64,000 bases of DNA from the NCBI GenBank assembly GCA_019055375.1, contig JAHQIW010004666.1:1-64000 (forward strand), given 5' to 3'. Positions within the stretch are counted from its first letter, which is position 1. Every line of letters begins with the position of its first letter. The translations under genes and the position numbers were made by a program. The notes below the pieces were generated by a model that worked only from the letters and a program-made list of their open reading frames with translations, was not told the DNA's origin and did no database searches. Of the stretch, positions 36,481-47,034 are shown piece by piece. Source of the DNA: Parelaphostrongylus tenuis (lineage: Eukaryota; Nematoda; Chromadorea; Rhabditida; Metastrongylidae).

Positions 36481-37699
36481 TGAATGTCATGGTTGTTGTA
36501 CTTGTAAATATTTCTTGATAGCATGTATATTTTTTATTCATCCAGGAAAACCTTTCAAAAGTTGGGAAATGTGGAAGAGCGGAGGTTGAGAGAAAGCAAA
36601 ATACTTTTGCGGATTTCTACGCAGACTTTTTGCGGTAATTAACACTCATTTCTACAGCAAACATGCTTTGAAAGAAAAATGGTTTATGTTTTAATCAGAT
36701 ACAGTGTTGGACGATATTTTAATAGTGTTCGTATTTTTTGAAGACTCAGACGGTAAAGCAGCTAAACGAAGCCGTAGTTCCCTTTCGTCGAAGAGTTGTG
36801 TACGTGAAACTTAGACTAACTGCAAACTCTGTTTATCTTCCGAAAAAGCCTCTTCTTCAACACAACATTAAAACCCATAATAACGCACAGAGTTGCAAAA
36901 AAGTTAAAAAGTTAGCTTCCTCGCCAGAAGACATGACTGCTAGATACTACATTTTAATACGTCGTTCGTTTCTGTATAGACAACATAGCGGAAAAGATTT
37001 CGTTCAAAGTTCGCAAGTACGGAATGAGATCACCCCGTTCCAACCACAGATATCATTTTCGGATTGAAGATTTTGTGTCAGGTTTGCTAAAAATGCGCTC
37101 CCACCTGTCCAGAAAACTGGTGACTAGCTACATCAAAATCTGTGAGCCTAATTCACACCGGCTATTCATAACTTCTGACGATCCTTTTGGAATGGCCGCG
37201 CATTTACAGTCTACAACTCTGGGGAAAAAATCGGTGTTTTGAGTTACCTACCACAACGCTTAGATTCGCATAGGAGATCACCTAGTGGAAATGGCTACTA
37301 TTGTTTGCATCGTGCTCTCCTCTAGTAAGTCTACAAATCATTCTATGGTAAAGTTAAGTTGGACTTTATAGATATAAAAAGTTTCGCAAAAAGTATCAAA
37401 CATCAACCATGTAAGGCTTCCGATGAGAATCTCTTCGGCTACTATTCATAAGTAAAATCAACTATTCTCTTGCGGTAGCCGTGCCAACCCGTAAATCCGT
37501 AGACCGTGTACGATTGTTCTAAAAAAACTAATTGAAGAAAGGACTGATGTAAATCATGCAGTTCGACACATATAATGTCGGCTTATATTCAAAATGTGCC
37601 TTAGTTTTTCCAATAATTTACTACCTCTAAACGCTTCTTAGAAGGTTCACATTGATCTCTAATTAGCATTCGCACTACTGAGCTAATTTGCAGCCAGTG

Positions 37700-38335
37700 G
37701 ATTCTCATCATCTTATGAAATGGCCACCCAGTTACAGTTTTATTTTTTCACTTAAAAAAAATATTGGTCCGAGGTGTTACGTCACTAGTGTGCTAAAAGT
37801 GACAGAAGAGCGTCAATTTTTACTTGTATCAAACTCTCCATTGTTAAGTCTGCAAACTTTCTTCTCGGAAAGGCAAATTGAATCTGATAGACGAAGAAGA
37901 ACTTCACAAACTCACACCTAATAACACCTAATATTCACTGATTAGTATTTCTTAATCGCATAGTATTATGCGAGACGAATTAGTTACAAGAAGGAAATAC
38001 TTGAATGACTGAAACTATTTCTGCTACAGAAGAAAATGTGTTTATGTGAACAGAATGGCTTTCGTTTTGAGCACATTTTTTCCTGTCTCCTAATATATAT
38101 CAGTTTCTCTTCAGAAAAAGGTTGTGATTACTACAATTTCATATAACAATTAAGCGCAATAATGCTCTACAATAAATATTCATATGGTTGAGTTTTGGGT
38201 GAAGGACTTTTAGGTTGGCAACTAAGTTTCGCCTCATCAAAAAATTTACAACAAAGTAGTCGATCAAACATTAACAAATAAACATTTTTAATCGAAATAT
38301 GCATCATTAGAATTAATAATAATTCTTCAAATTTT
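37700..38335. other. Interval with no recognised feature
   Basis: AT-rich, with no supported exon or repeat. Its right part runs into the mariner relic. Confidence 0.3.
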
Positions 38336-38339
38336 TGGT

Positions 38340-38790
38340 TAATTTTCGATGTCTCGACGATAAGAATTGTGGACTTTTTGAAGCAAAATACTCAGGCAAG
38401 TGCTCATTCACATCATCGACTTGGCAAATCGTTTTCCTATCAAGGAATGTTGTAGCGAACTGAAGAGATTGTAGTCACTTGGAGTAGCATCTGGGCTATA
38501 CGGTGAATGAATCAAACGTTCACACCCTAATTCTCATTCTTTTGCAATGCCAGACGAACAACATATGGGCAAGCGTTGTCTTGCTGCAAGATAACACCGC
38601 ATCGACAAAGCTGTTGCAGCCGGTTTTGACGTGTTGGTGTCGCCCTCTCAAAACTGTGAGTCATCTTTGTGCAGGTTGTTAATCAACCACCTTGTGGTTA
38701 AGTGCTTTCCATAAGTTTTGTGCCGCATCGATGACAGAATTACCCAAGCAACTCATACAAAGGACGTTCATGAATCTTATGCTTTGAAGC
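38340..38790 (-). mobile_element. Mariner transposase C-terminal relic
   Basis: Read across frames on the minus strand: LWKALNHKVVD, a CxxG-type stretch, LQQDNACPYVVRLALQKNEN (the DNARPH catalytic block with His replaced by Tyr), an IHRIAQMLLQV block in place of HPPYSPDLAPSDYHLF, and DDVNEHLPEYFASKSPQFL. The order is that of mariner transposases. Multiple indels make it inactive. Confidence 0.6.
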
Positions 38791-39239
38791 ATTTATTGTG
38801 AAGTAAAAGAAAACTCTGTGCGGTTCAAAAAAGTAAAATGGTTTACAATTGATAATCTTGTGAGCACGAGCTTTCGAGTCACAAAAAACACGGTAAAAAG
38901 GACCAACGGATAAATTTTTTGCTCATAACTGAGAATAACGAAAAAATACGACAGAACTTAGTTGCCAACCTAATACCCCAAAACATTCTAGCTGCAAGAA
39001 AGTTAGTGCAGCGAGTGCCAAAAATTTATCGTTTTGCCGTGCCCCTGGGAGACTCTCATGAGCAAGGACGGTCTTTCCTCTTCTCAAAGAATGACTTCCA
39101 TTTCGACAGTAAAAAAATGCAGTACCAACAAATGAACTCGTTGAATGGAAGGAATAATTACGATTATTAGACCAGCACTTATGATAATAGACGAAAAAGC
39201 TTATGACAAATCCTCAAAATTGATTCCTTTATCCTCTAT

Positions 39240-40290
39240 AGATTCACAAAGTTGCATGCAATAATTTCCAGTGATGTTCGTACAGTCCGCTGTAGTTTCG
39301 TTTCAAGTGGGTGCCAAAGCCGTTTCAAGCGCGTCTACGGTAGCGTAGCGAGTAGCCGAAACTTTGTGCAGTGTGTACCACGCGGAGTAATCCATTGGGT
39401 GGGAGATGTGACAAAATTGACAGCCATATGTCCTTACCCCAGGAGCCTATGAACAGCCCTTAACAGATGGCAAAAGTTGAGGCTGCCGAATACGTATCAG
39501 CCCAGTCCTTCTGAAGCTCAAATCCGTCCGCACCAGAGTGTTCAGTGCTCCAAGGCTTCAGCTTTTTTGGAAGAACAACGACGTCTTTTTTGGTGGCGCA
39601 GATGCCTGCCCCAACAATCACAGAGGCCGAGAAATGACTACAGCCCATGGTTTTTGCGATTGCGAGCTTCTGCTGACCCTTCTTGAAAAATTGACGCCGA
39701 TTCTGGCAACTGTGGAGTGGTTCAACCGTGAACATGCTCTCGTTCTTGAATAGCACTTTCAAGAAGCATGGAACAACTATCAAATGAACCAATTGGCAAG
39801 TCTTTCACAGCCGTTTTTATTTCATGAAAGTGAACACGCGCGATATTGTGACTGCACGGTTTTCGCTTATTCTTGGCAATGTTTCGGACTTTCCACTAGC
39901 TGTTACCGGGCTTCTCGAGCTATTTTGTCCGTCGAACGCTCCAGAATTCGTTGAATCTGGCAACGGATCTTTTAAATGTTTTCCGCAGTAGACGAAGCGG
40001 TTAGACGATCTTTTCGAGGACGGTCCTGAGTCATGGATCTCAATACCTCCAGCCTCTTTGAAACGGTTCACGCCTCTGTAGGCACTTGCTGTTTCAAAAC
40101 CAGCCGATTTTGACGTTGTCGAGCGTTTTAGTTCCCGTCTTGTACAACTAAACCACTGTTATACGTTGAATTTTACGGTCCATAACTTGAGCACACCTGA
40201 AAATAGACAATTAAATAAGCAAATTTTAAGCCAGAATTGGACAAAGAATTTAATAAAATTGTCAGCATTAGCAAAAGATACGACAAAGCC
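39240..40290 (-). mobile_element. Tc1-like transposon relic
   Basis: The minus-strand frame 39460-39792 contains NESMFTVEPLHSCQNRRQFF and GAGICATKKDVVVLPK, corresponding to the TDEK.FTVE catalytic block and the VWGGI.ATGKTPLVF block of Tc1-family transposases. In the former, the expected DE is reduced to NES. The 39817-40071 frame (GPSSKRSSNR, SENRAVTIS) fits the N-terminal DNA-binding and linker part. The 40150-40290 flank recurs at 15893. Frames are broken and the acid triad is incomplete. Confidence 0.6.
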
Positions 40291-40299
40291 GATGCTGAT

Positions 40300-41435
40300 A
40301 TTTTGTGTCGAAATGTCGCTCAACGAATAGCGGGATATCGGTCTTCTAGTTGTCTTCTGTCAGTCTTCCTGCGCTTCGTTTGTTGTAAAGCATCCCATGG
40401 ATTTATATGTGATCAGCAGCCTCAAGAAGAGCGTTTATATCGGCGTCACAGAAGACTGCTTTCTTGCTAGGTGCAAAACAAGAAGCAGTTTCCATGTCGT
40501 GTCGCAGACGAGTTCGTTTTGTCGTTTTCCAACGAGGTTGCTTAAAGATAGCCTGTCACCGACTGTCTTACTGTCCTACGTTGTAGAAAGAAGCACCCAG
40601 TGTGCGGGGTATTGAGGCAGGAGTTTCCTTGCTGGTTCGGCGGTTTTTTTTTTCCTGGAGTCCCAAGGTAGGCCTAGCCGTGGCTTCCGCAGGCCGCTAA
40701 ATTATTAGAGCAGTCGCCCGTACTCTTGTTACAGGGAGATTATCCTTGCGACTAGTAGCTACCAAGACGGCAGTGATTTCTGGTACTGCTTACTCTTGGT
40801 TGTGCTTTCGGGTGGAATCGTCGAACTCCTTTTCATCATGGGAGATTCTCGTGGAGGAGGACAAACCCTCCGCTGTACTTCGAATTCCGATACCCAGGAA
40901 CGATCATAACCCCAATGAGGTGCTAAACCATATGAGATGTATAAGTGAAATATTTCCAAGTTTGCATGGGCACATAGTGATATGTAATTCTTGCTCATTC
41001 AAAAGTTCTTACGGAATAAATACGCGACAGTGACAACAATGAAAAGGAAGTGCTTCCGTCATCCCAGCTGTTATAAATTCAGAAAAAGATATGTTACAGT
41101 GCGCAGAGTTTGTTTTCTATATTTGCACACTTTTTTTGGTCTAATACTATGCTTCTGCCGTTATATCCTTCCAGATGTCGGGTTCGATCTCTAAGCTTTC
41201 ATGGACGCCTAAAATACTGTAGTGTTATACAAGTTTTATTTAAGAAAGTCCGAGTAAAACACGTTTCCAACATAATTCATTTTATTTGACTGCTTCTAGA
41301 GATGACATGATGCTATAAATATAGCCACTGATATAGAGTGATTTGTCAAACTTTCGCGTCATGTACGATTCGTACACACATTTCACCCTATCCGGGGGCT
41401 GCATCAATGGGTAGATGGTTCAGTTTGGTTATAAA
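40300..41435. other. Interval with no recognised feature
   Basis: Several 60-95-codon frames on both strands lack motifs and splice context. No repeat homology was seen. Confidence 0.3.
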
Positions 41436-41439
41436 TCAA

Positions 41440-42475
41440 AAAAATATTCGACCTCATTCGTTGGATAGGAGTTTTTTAAAAGGGTGTTGGCAATCATTCG
41501 AAAGCAAAATTCTCTGGCTAGAGCTATACATGGCTACGTTTTGAAAAGATACACCCATAATGCTGTAAAGTTCAAAAGAAAATTATGTTCCAGATGCGCA
41601 TATTTATCATCTGACCGCGCTCTGTTTTTAGGCCATCAGTAATCATTCGATAGTAAAAGTTTTCTTGATGCCAATGCTGTAATTATTTCTTGAAAAGACC
41701 GTTTCTTTGCAGTGCAACAGGGAAAGTAAGATCAAACGCATAAGCGAGCAAGAGGTCTATGGCCACTTCACGGACCCTTGGGTGAGGCTGCAATGGGGGT
41801 TGCGCAACTATCGATCGATTGCAAACCGGTCTCATGATAGCGCGATATTTTTTATTCAACTTACAATTGTTTCTCCGCTTTGTAAGAGAAATTCTAGATT
41901 AAACGGATGACTTTGCAACAAAACGACTGTAAATACTTTTAATTTGCCATGAATACGGATAAATCAATCATAATTATTGTCACTTTTATGAAATTTCGGA
42001 GAATAGAACGACTAACTTGCTTCCAGCAGTGGCTCGTAGACATTCAGCTACTATGAAACTTTCTCTGCATGTTATATGCTTGAAAAATCGATTGGCCATC
42101 TTGTCAGAAGACCTTGCTGCCTCAACCAGCGACTTATTAATGAACCAAAGAACACTTGCTCGAGAGTGTGAATCAATCTCATTTTCCCTCGCACTTTGCA
42201 GAGAAACGGTCTTTTCAGGACATAAGCAAGGCGTTGGAATCGGTAAATTCTGCGCTATCGAGCGATTAGTGAAAGTCTAAAAAGAGCTCTGTTCGGCGAG
42301 GAATGTGAATTTGTGAAGCATAATATTATTTTTAACTTTACGGCGCTTTAAGAGGGTCTTTCCGATTACCGGCCACGTTCAGCTTTGGCCAGAGATCTAA
42401 GCTTTCGAATGATTGCTACTCCTATAGAAAGTTCTTGTGCAGCAAATGAAGTTGCATATTCTTTTGCCCCTTTGT
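41440..42475. mobile_element. Foldback MITE family C, copy 3
   Basis: The left arm (CCTCATTCGTTGGATAGGAG, AAAATTATGTTCCAGATGCG) pairs with the inverted right arm at about 42290-42470 (GAAGCATAATATTATTTTTA, ATTGCTACTCCTATAGAAAG, GCAGCAAATGAAG). The middle differs from copies 1 and 2, so this copy has been rearranged or has captured sequence. Confidence 0.55.
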
Positions 42476-42635
42476 AACCAGCAAGAACAGGCTATATTCA
42501 TAATATTATACTACCTCTAGGATCGTTTAAATAGAAAGGAATCCGGTCCGATCTGCTTACCAAGTATCTGTCAGCGTGAATGGGTTCAATTTCGATACTG
42601 ACTATTTGTGTCATACCGTTGACGCTTGATTGCTG

Positions 42636-42795
42636 ATTGATAGACGCGTTGTAGCGTAGGAAGAGTATCGTCAAAGTAGCCATCGGTAGTGTAACGATTC
42701 GAACACGCGCCCCTGTATAGGTTCAAGTGTGGGTTCGAGTCCCAACTGACGCAAAGCTTTGCACATCGTTCTACATCAGTAGCTATCTGAACATA
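42636..42795 (+). mobile_element. SINE family C copy 2
   Basis: GCGTTGTAGCGTAGGAAGAG, then CATCGGTAGTGTAACGATTC (A-box region), GTGTGGGTTCGAGTCCCAAC (a strong B box), CTGACGCA and TTTGCACATCGTTCTACATC. It matches 20596-20775 in order. Confidence 0.62.
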
Positions 42796-42799
42796 TCCA

Positions 42800-43470
42800 A
42801 GCAACATTAAGCTAAGGACAAGGAGTGCTCTAGTTTTCTTCAGATCATTAATAATCTTTATATTAGTAATTACTTACGTTTCTGAGTAAAAAAGACAAGT
42901 TTCCGATAATGACCTTATGGACTACAAACAGTAATCGTGACAAGTTATATTGTACGTTCTAGTAATGTTCCAATTCACTCTTATAAATGTTTTATAAATC
43001 GAGTGCGAAATTTTATTCAACATCCTAACGTCTTAAACAGATTCGATCAGAGGAATTACTCACTAATACAGCTATCTTCACTTTCAACAACAAAACAAGA
43101 AGAAGTCTTTTCTCCTCTGTTCATAATTTAGTAGTAAAGAAAATAACATTATAATCGTTTATGTTGGAGAGAGACGTGTAAACGAAATTACGAACTGGAT
43201 TGCGCACTTTCATTGCGGCCATACCTTACTAGCTGCTCTTCGAAGGAGTGTCATAAACACAGTGGCAATGATTGCCTTATGATTGCCATATGATGCTGGA
43301 ATTGCTGTTCAGATATTCGGCCACAATGGAATGCCACTGAAATGCGAACACGCATTTGTATTGTGATATACGTAATTGTTCGAGACACATCTTTACTAAT
43401 TTTGAAAGTTTAGCAATATCAGGAGCACAACTGAGCTGATTTGATCTACCTGATATGTGTGATAAGTGTA
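42800..43470. other. Interval with no recognised feature
   Basis: AT-rich, with no supported exon or repeat. Confidence 0.3.
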
Positions 43471-43474
43471 AACA

Positions 43475-44262
43475 TCAGTCAACTGGAACGAATGTTGACC
43501 GATTCCGGCAATGCATGTGGAAAGATTGGTCTTTGACTAAATCTAGCGAAAACGATGTTTACGATATGGAGATGGGTTTTGAATGCCCTATTCACGCTCA
43601 ACAAAACGAACATCTCTGAATGCTCCTGTTACGTCTACCGTGATGTCAACATGATGAGCGAATTATATCCAGAGTTGTGCAACAGGAAACGAGAGAAGTG
43701 GAGAGCGTTCAAGAGAATCAATGATGTAATGAAGAGGAGGAAGAACATCCAACTCCGTGCCCACCTTTTCGACTCAACAACTAGCTCTGCCTCAACATAT
43801 GCAACAGAAACCTAGTTGTTACGTAAACAGGATGAAAAAGCACTCGGCGTCATGAACGCGCAGCCGAGGGGCGTTGATAGGAGGAGTATTCGTTATCCCG
43901 CAAGTGAGAGAAAGGACCCGAATTTTAGATCTACGTCATTGATCGAATTTTAAGGATGTCGTTCTACACGCTAAGTTATGGAAAATAAGGCGGGCCGGAC
44001 AGCCGTTGCACTTCAACGAAAACCGATGGACGCGAACTGCTACCGACTAGCTTGCTCAGGATATCAAGAGCTCCACAGTTGGATCTGGCGACCCGATGGC
44101 TGCTCTCTACACAAATCCTTGAAGAAGAAAGATATATGTTTAGTGAATCCCTAGAGAGAGGAGGATCTACTGGGCTACTCTTGCGAGCGATAGGAAAAAT
44201 GGAAGTGTTGCTGGTACCCGCTCGAGTCACTCGATGATCAGCGAGACGGCAGGCGACAGGTG
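43475..44262 (+). mobile_element. RTE family 1 fragment (3' third)
   Basis: Starts within the RT (GGAACGAATGTTGACCGATT matches the minus-strand copy at 30.1 kb). It continues through the frame 43555-43815 (NALFTLNKTNISE, ELYPELCNRKREKWRAFKRI, NIQLRAHLFDST) to the GACTCGAGCGGG-type 3' segment and the AGGCGACAGGTGACAAAT end. 5' truncated and frameshifted. Confidence 0.75.
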
Positions 44263-44367
44263 ACAAATCTAGCTACTTTGAAAGGTAGTCAGAACCTCTT
44301 GTAGTATCAAGACCGTGCAGAAGAATTCGCAATGCACTCAATCGTTTTCATTCGGGTGAAAAAAAGC

Positions 44368-45345
44368 CACGGATCTCCCTCATAGAGGGATCTCGGGCCG
44401 TTTAGTCGCGAGGCCACGTGGCGAGTCCCCGGGTGGCGGATAGGGGGTTTAAACGCGGACCAAAAGCGACTGAGTTCTTCTGTGAGACACAAGTGTGTTC
44501 AGGAAATGATCTCGTTGTTTCGTTGAGTCAATTTGGCATAACTCATTATAACATTACGAATCAATTTGTCCAGAAGCCTGTAAAATAAGCCCGTGCAAGT
44601 CCAGGGGATGAGGTTACGAGTCACCTGCAATAAATAACGGGTGGCCATGCACGTCCATCGTAGATGAGCGCGTAAAATTACTTGACCTCATTGCTCCGAC
44701 ACCGAAAGAGCCTCAGTGCGGCAGCTTGGATAGGATAAATGCTGAGAAGCAAGCAAAACTTCAGGACCATTCAAGGCCGCCTAAAACTAGCACAGCAAAG
44801 GTGATCGTCTGTAGCTGTGACGCACAGTCACTTGTATGCGACTGTCGTTTCTTGTGTAGAGACCGTGATCGATCTTTTAATGAAGAATGATGCGATGAGG
44901 CTTTGTCAGGCTGATGGAGAGGAAGTATCTGCTGCACTTTCAAATCGCCAGTTACACTAGGAACGAGCGAAGTGAAAAAAGCAATAATAGAAGAAGTCAA
45001 AAAGGAGGACACGAAAAAAAGTACATAAGAAATCGAGACGAAGGAGAAAGATGAGAAAGAAGACACTAGAAGAAGACCGAAAAGAAGAAAAAGGAGCAGA
45101 AAAAGAAAATAAAAGAAGAAAGAGGAAGAACACGAAAAGAGAAAAAGAAAAAAAAAGGAAAGCGGAGAAGAGCAAGAGACAACAGAAAGAAAACAAGGAA
45201 GAGAAAAACGAAAGGGAATTGAAAGAAAGGAGGACGAAAAAGTGAGAAGAAGAGAAAAAGTTTCTTGGGATTGTGAAGAGATGTTTAAGTAATCATTGGA
45301 GATTTTAGCGCAAGACTGGATGTAGAAGGACGTCCAAAGCACGGC
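44368..45345 (+). mobile_element. RTE family 1 fragment (5' end with broken endonuclease)
   Basis: The start CCACGGATCTCCCTCATAGA with GAGGCCACGTGGCGAGTCCC matches the 5' ends at 32668 and 52727. At 44690-44740 the CTCATTGCTCCGACACCGAA block matches the 5' leader of the other copies, and near 45296 GAGATTTTAGCGCAAGACTG matches the GDFNAKIG-coding segment. Between these homologous parts lies the purine-only tract. Confidence 0.65.
44965..45262 (+). repeat. Purine-only (GA-rich) tract
   Basis: About 300 bases are nearly all A and G on the plus strand, with complex order rather than a simple unit. It explains the 202-codon Ser/Phe/Leu frame on the minus strand (44761-45369) and the 64-codon Lys/Glu frame on the plus strand, which I do not regard as genes. 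It occupies the place of the RTE endonuclease coding region. Confidence 0.85.
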
Positions 45346-45349
45346 ACAA

Positions 45350-45855
45350 TGAGATTCACGAATTAGCACGTAAGGAACAGAGTGATACGCTGTGTGAGTT
45401 TATCTTGCCGAAATGTATAATAAGTGATAAGTCACAACTCTTTAAGCTTCTCTCTTGGAAGTTGACGTGGATGTCACTGATGGATAGCACAGCCATGGAA
45501 ATGGCCGCGTCATAGTGAATGAAGGTTTTGCATTACTTTTGCTACTATCTATACATTTTGCACCAGATCAAGCGCACACTAGGATCCACGAATTGTCATG
45601 GAAAATATAAGGTGAGCGGCTACGTGTGTTCATTACGATGACTTACACCATTCACCTCCATACCCGATTCCAGAGACTTCACTATCCACGTTCGACGCGG
45701 AAATCTTCCAAGAACGAGCTCCATGACGCAGAAGTTCGCGTTACGGTGAGTCGAAGATTTTGTATTACCCTTTCGACACGGTGATTCTTTTCGGCTGACG
45801 ACTTGTTCAGACGGCGGCAAAGAGCGGTCGGTGGCGCCCTAAAATGATAATGTGA
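45350..45855. other. Interval with no recognised feature
   Basis: No exon or repeat could be supported here. A 5' exon of RhoGDI was looked for but not found. Confidence 0.3.
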
Positions 45856-45859
45856 TATG

Positions 45860-46015
45860 CCAAATAATCATTTTTGAGCCACGCATGTCATGTGGCCTGT
45901 TAAAATGGATTAACTTATAGAGCCTGACCCACGTGTTTCGATCTTGTGGTCTCGCCAGTCGGGCAGTTTCCCTTTCTCGTCTTTTGTCAATCGTGTATGG
46001 ATGCTCCAGTCCCTA
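45860..46015 (+). mobile_element. MITE family B half element
   Basis: ATGCCAAATAATCATTTTTGAG, then CATGTGGCCTGTTA and a TATAGAGCC/GTGTTTCG block, reproduce one arm of the foldback elements at 14205 and 47425. The second arm is missing. Confidence 0.5.
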
Positions 46016-46224
46016 CACTAAGAGTGAGCCACGAACATCTCACACTCTATGTCCACTAAAATTACTACCGAGCGTCTATGTCTACTGAAATTATCACCGG
46101 ACTGAATATTATCACCGAATTATCATGAGAACTGCCTTGAACAGCATTCTACAACTTTTCCAGAGGAGACAAAAGTCTTAAAAAATAGTAGGAAAAAGTC
46201 GTGATTAGCTCCAAAGACCATTGT

Positions 46225-46345
46225 GGAGAAAGAATTCGAGAGACACTCGAATCCAAATGTGCTGGAATCCGCACAGTAAATTTTGATGACGAGTATTGTG
46301 AAAGATTAAGCTTGATAACTAAATAAATTGATAATAAGGTTGTTA
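46225..46345 (+). mobile_element. SINE family A 3' fragment
   Basis: TGCTGGAATCCGCACAGTAA and the following GATGACGAGTATTGTGA and AAATAAATTGATAA blocks match the 3' end of the copy at 10885. It is 5' truncated. Confidence 0.5.
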
Positions 46346-46429
46346 GATGAGGTTTGCTGGGCAGAATTTTGTATTGTTTATTTGTTTTCCGTTGTCATAA
46401 AAATTTTCTATATGCGTAATTCATTACAT

Positions 46430-46990
46430 TATCTTATTAAAAGAATTAATCTGTGAGAATGTTTGGAGCCTTTTTGAGGTTGGCACATCGGAGCCATATG
46501 TACATCACGGCGGTGCCGCCCGCCCGTTTCACCAATGGCCCACGACCCCACTTAACCCTTTTCAATAGCAGGGATGAAAGGACGTTATTTATGGTGATAG
46601 CACGTGATGTTGTGTAATCACCATTTTTTCAGTCGATGGACTACGGCTGGTAGTAAACACGTAGAAACCATCTCATCGACTGTTTTTGAACCCCGCTTCA
46701 ACCATTCAGTATAGTCTGTAAAAATGTTTAGAACCTTCCAAAGTTGGTACCGTAGTCCATCAACTGAAAGAAATGATAATAACGCAGTATCATGTGCTAT
46801 CACCATAAATAAAGTCTCTCCATCCCTGCTAATGAGTAGAGTCAGTGTGGGGCGTGGGCCACTGATGAAGCGGGCAGCACCACCGGAATGTACGTAGGGT
46901 TACCACGTACCGACCTCGAAAAATCTCTAAACATTCTCACAGACTATATTGAATATTTATGGCCAGGTTAAAAAAGGTCGATGAAAAGAA
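46430..46990. mobile_element. Foldback MITE family A, copy at 46.4 kb
   Basis: Long palindrome: GAGAATGTTTGGAGCC, the CCCGTTTCACCAATGGCCCAC region and ATTTATGGTGATAGCACGTG on the left pair with the inverted ATAAAGTCTCTCCATCCC, GGGCCACTGATGAAGCGGGC and CTCTAAACATTCTCACAGAC on the right, over about 200 bp per arm. It ends about 45 bp upstream of the first visible RhoGDI exon, so it lies in an upstream intron or flank of that gene. Confidence 0.75.
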
Positions 46991-47034
46991 AGATTTAGGC
47001 ACTGTATTGGCAGTCCTATGAGTGATTCTTTCAG

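Larger units (their letters stand above)
35840..37690. repeat. Dispersed repeat D, copy 2, interrupted by SINEs
   Basis: Matches the copy at 26250 in block order: TTTTGAAGTTCTATAGTCTG at 35960, CTTTTTGCGGTAATTAACAC at 36628-36647, GCGGTAGCCGTGCCAACCCG near 37475 and AAAGGACTGATGTAAATCAT at 37538. The stretch 36060-36480 is absent from copy 1 and consists of two SINE B units, so the SINE insertion came after the repeat. Confidence 0.5.

Noticed and set aside
44761..45369. 202-codon frame on the minus strand
   Set aside because: It is the complement of a purine-only tract. Ser/Phe/Leu repetition follows from base composition, and the region is RTE sequence.
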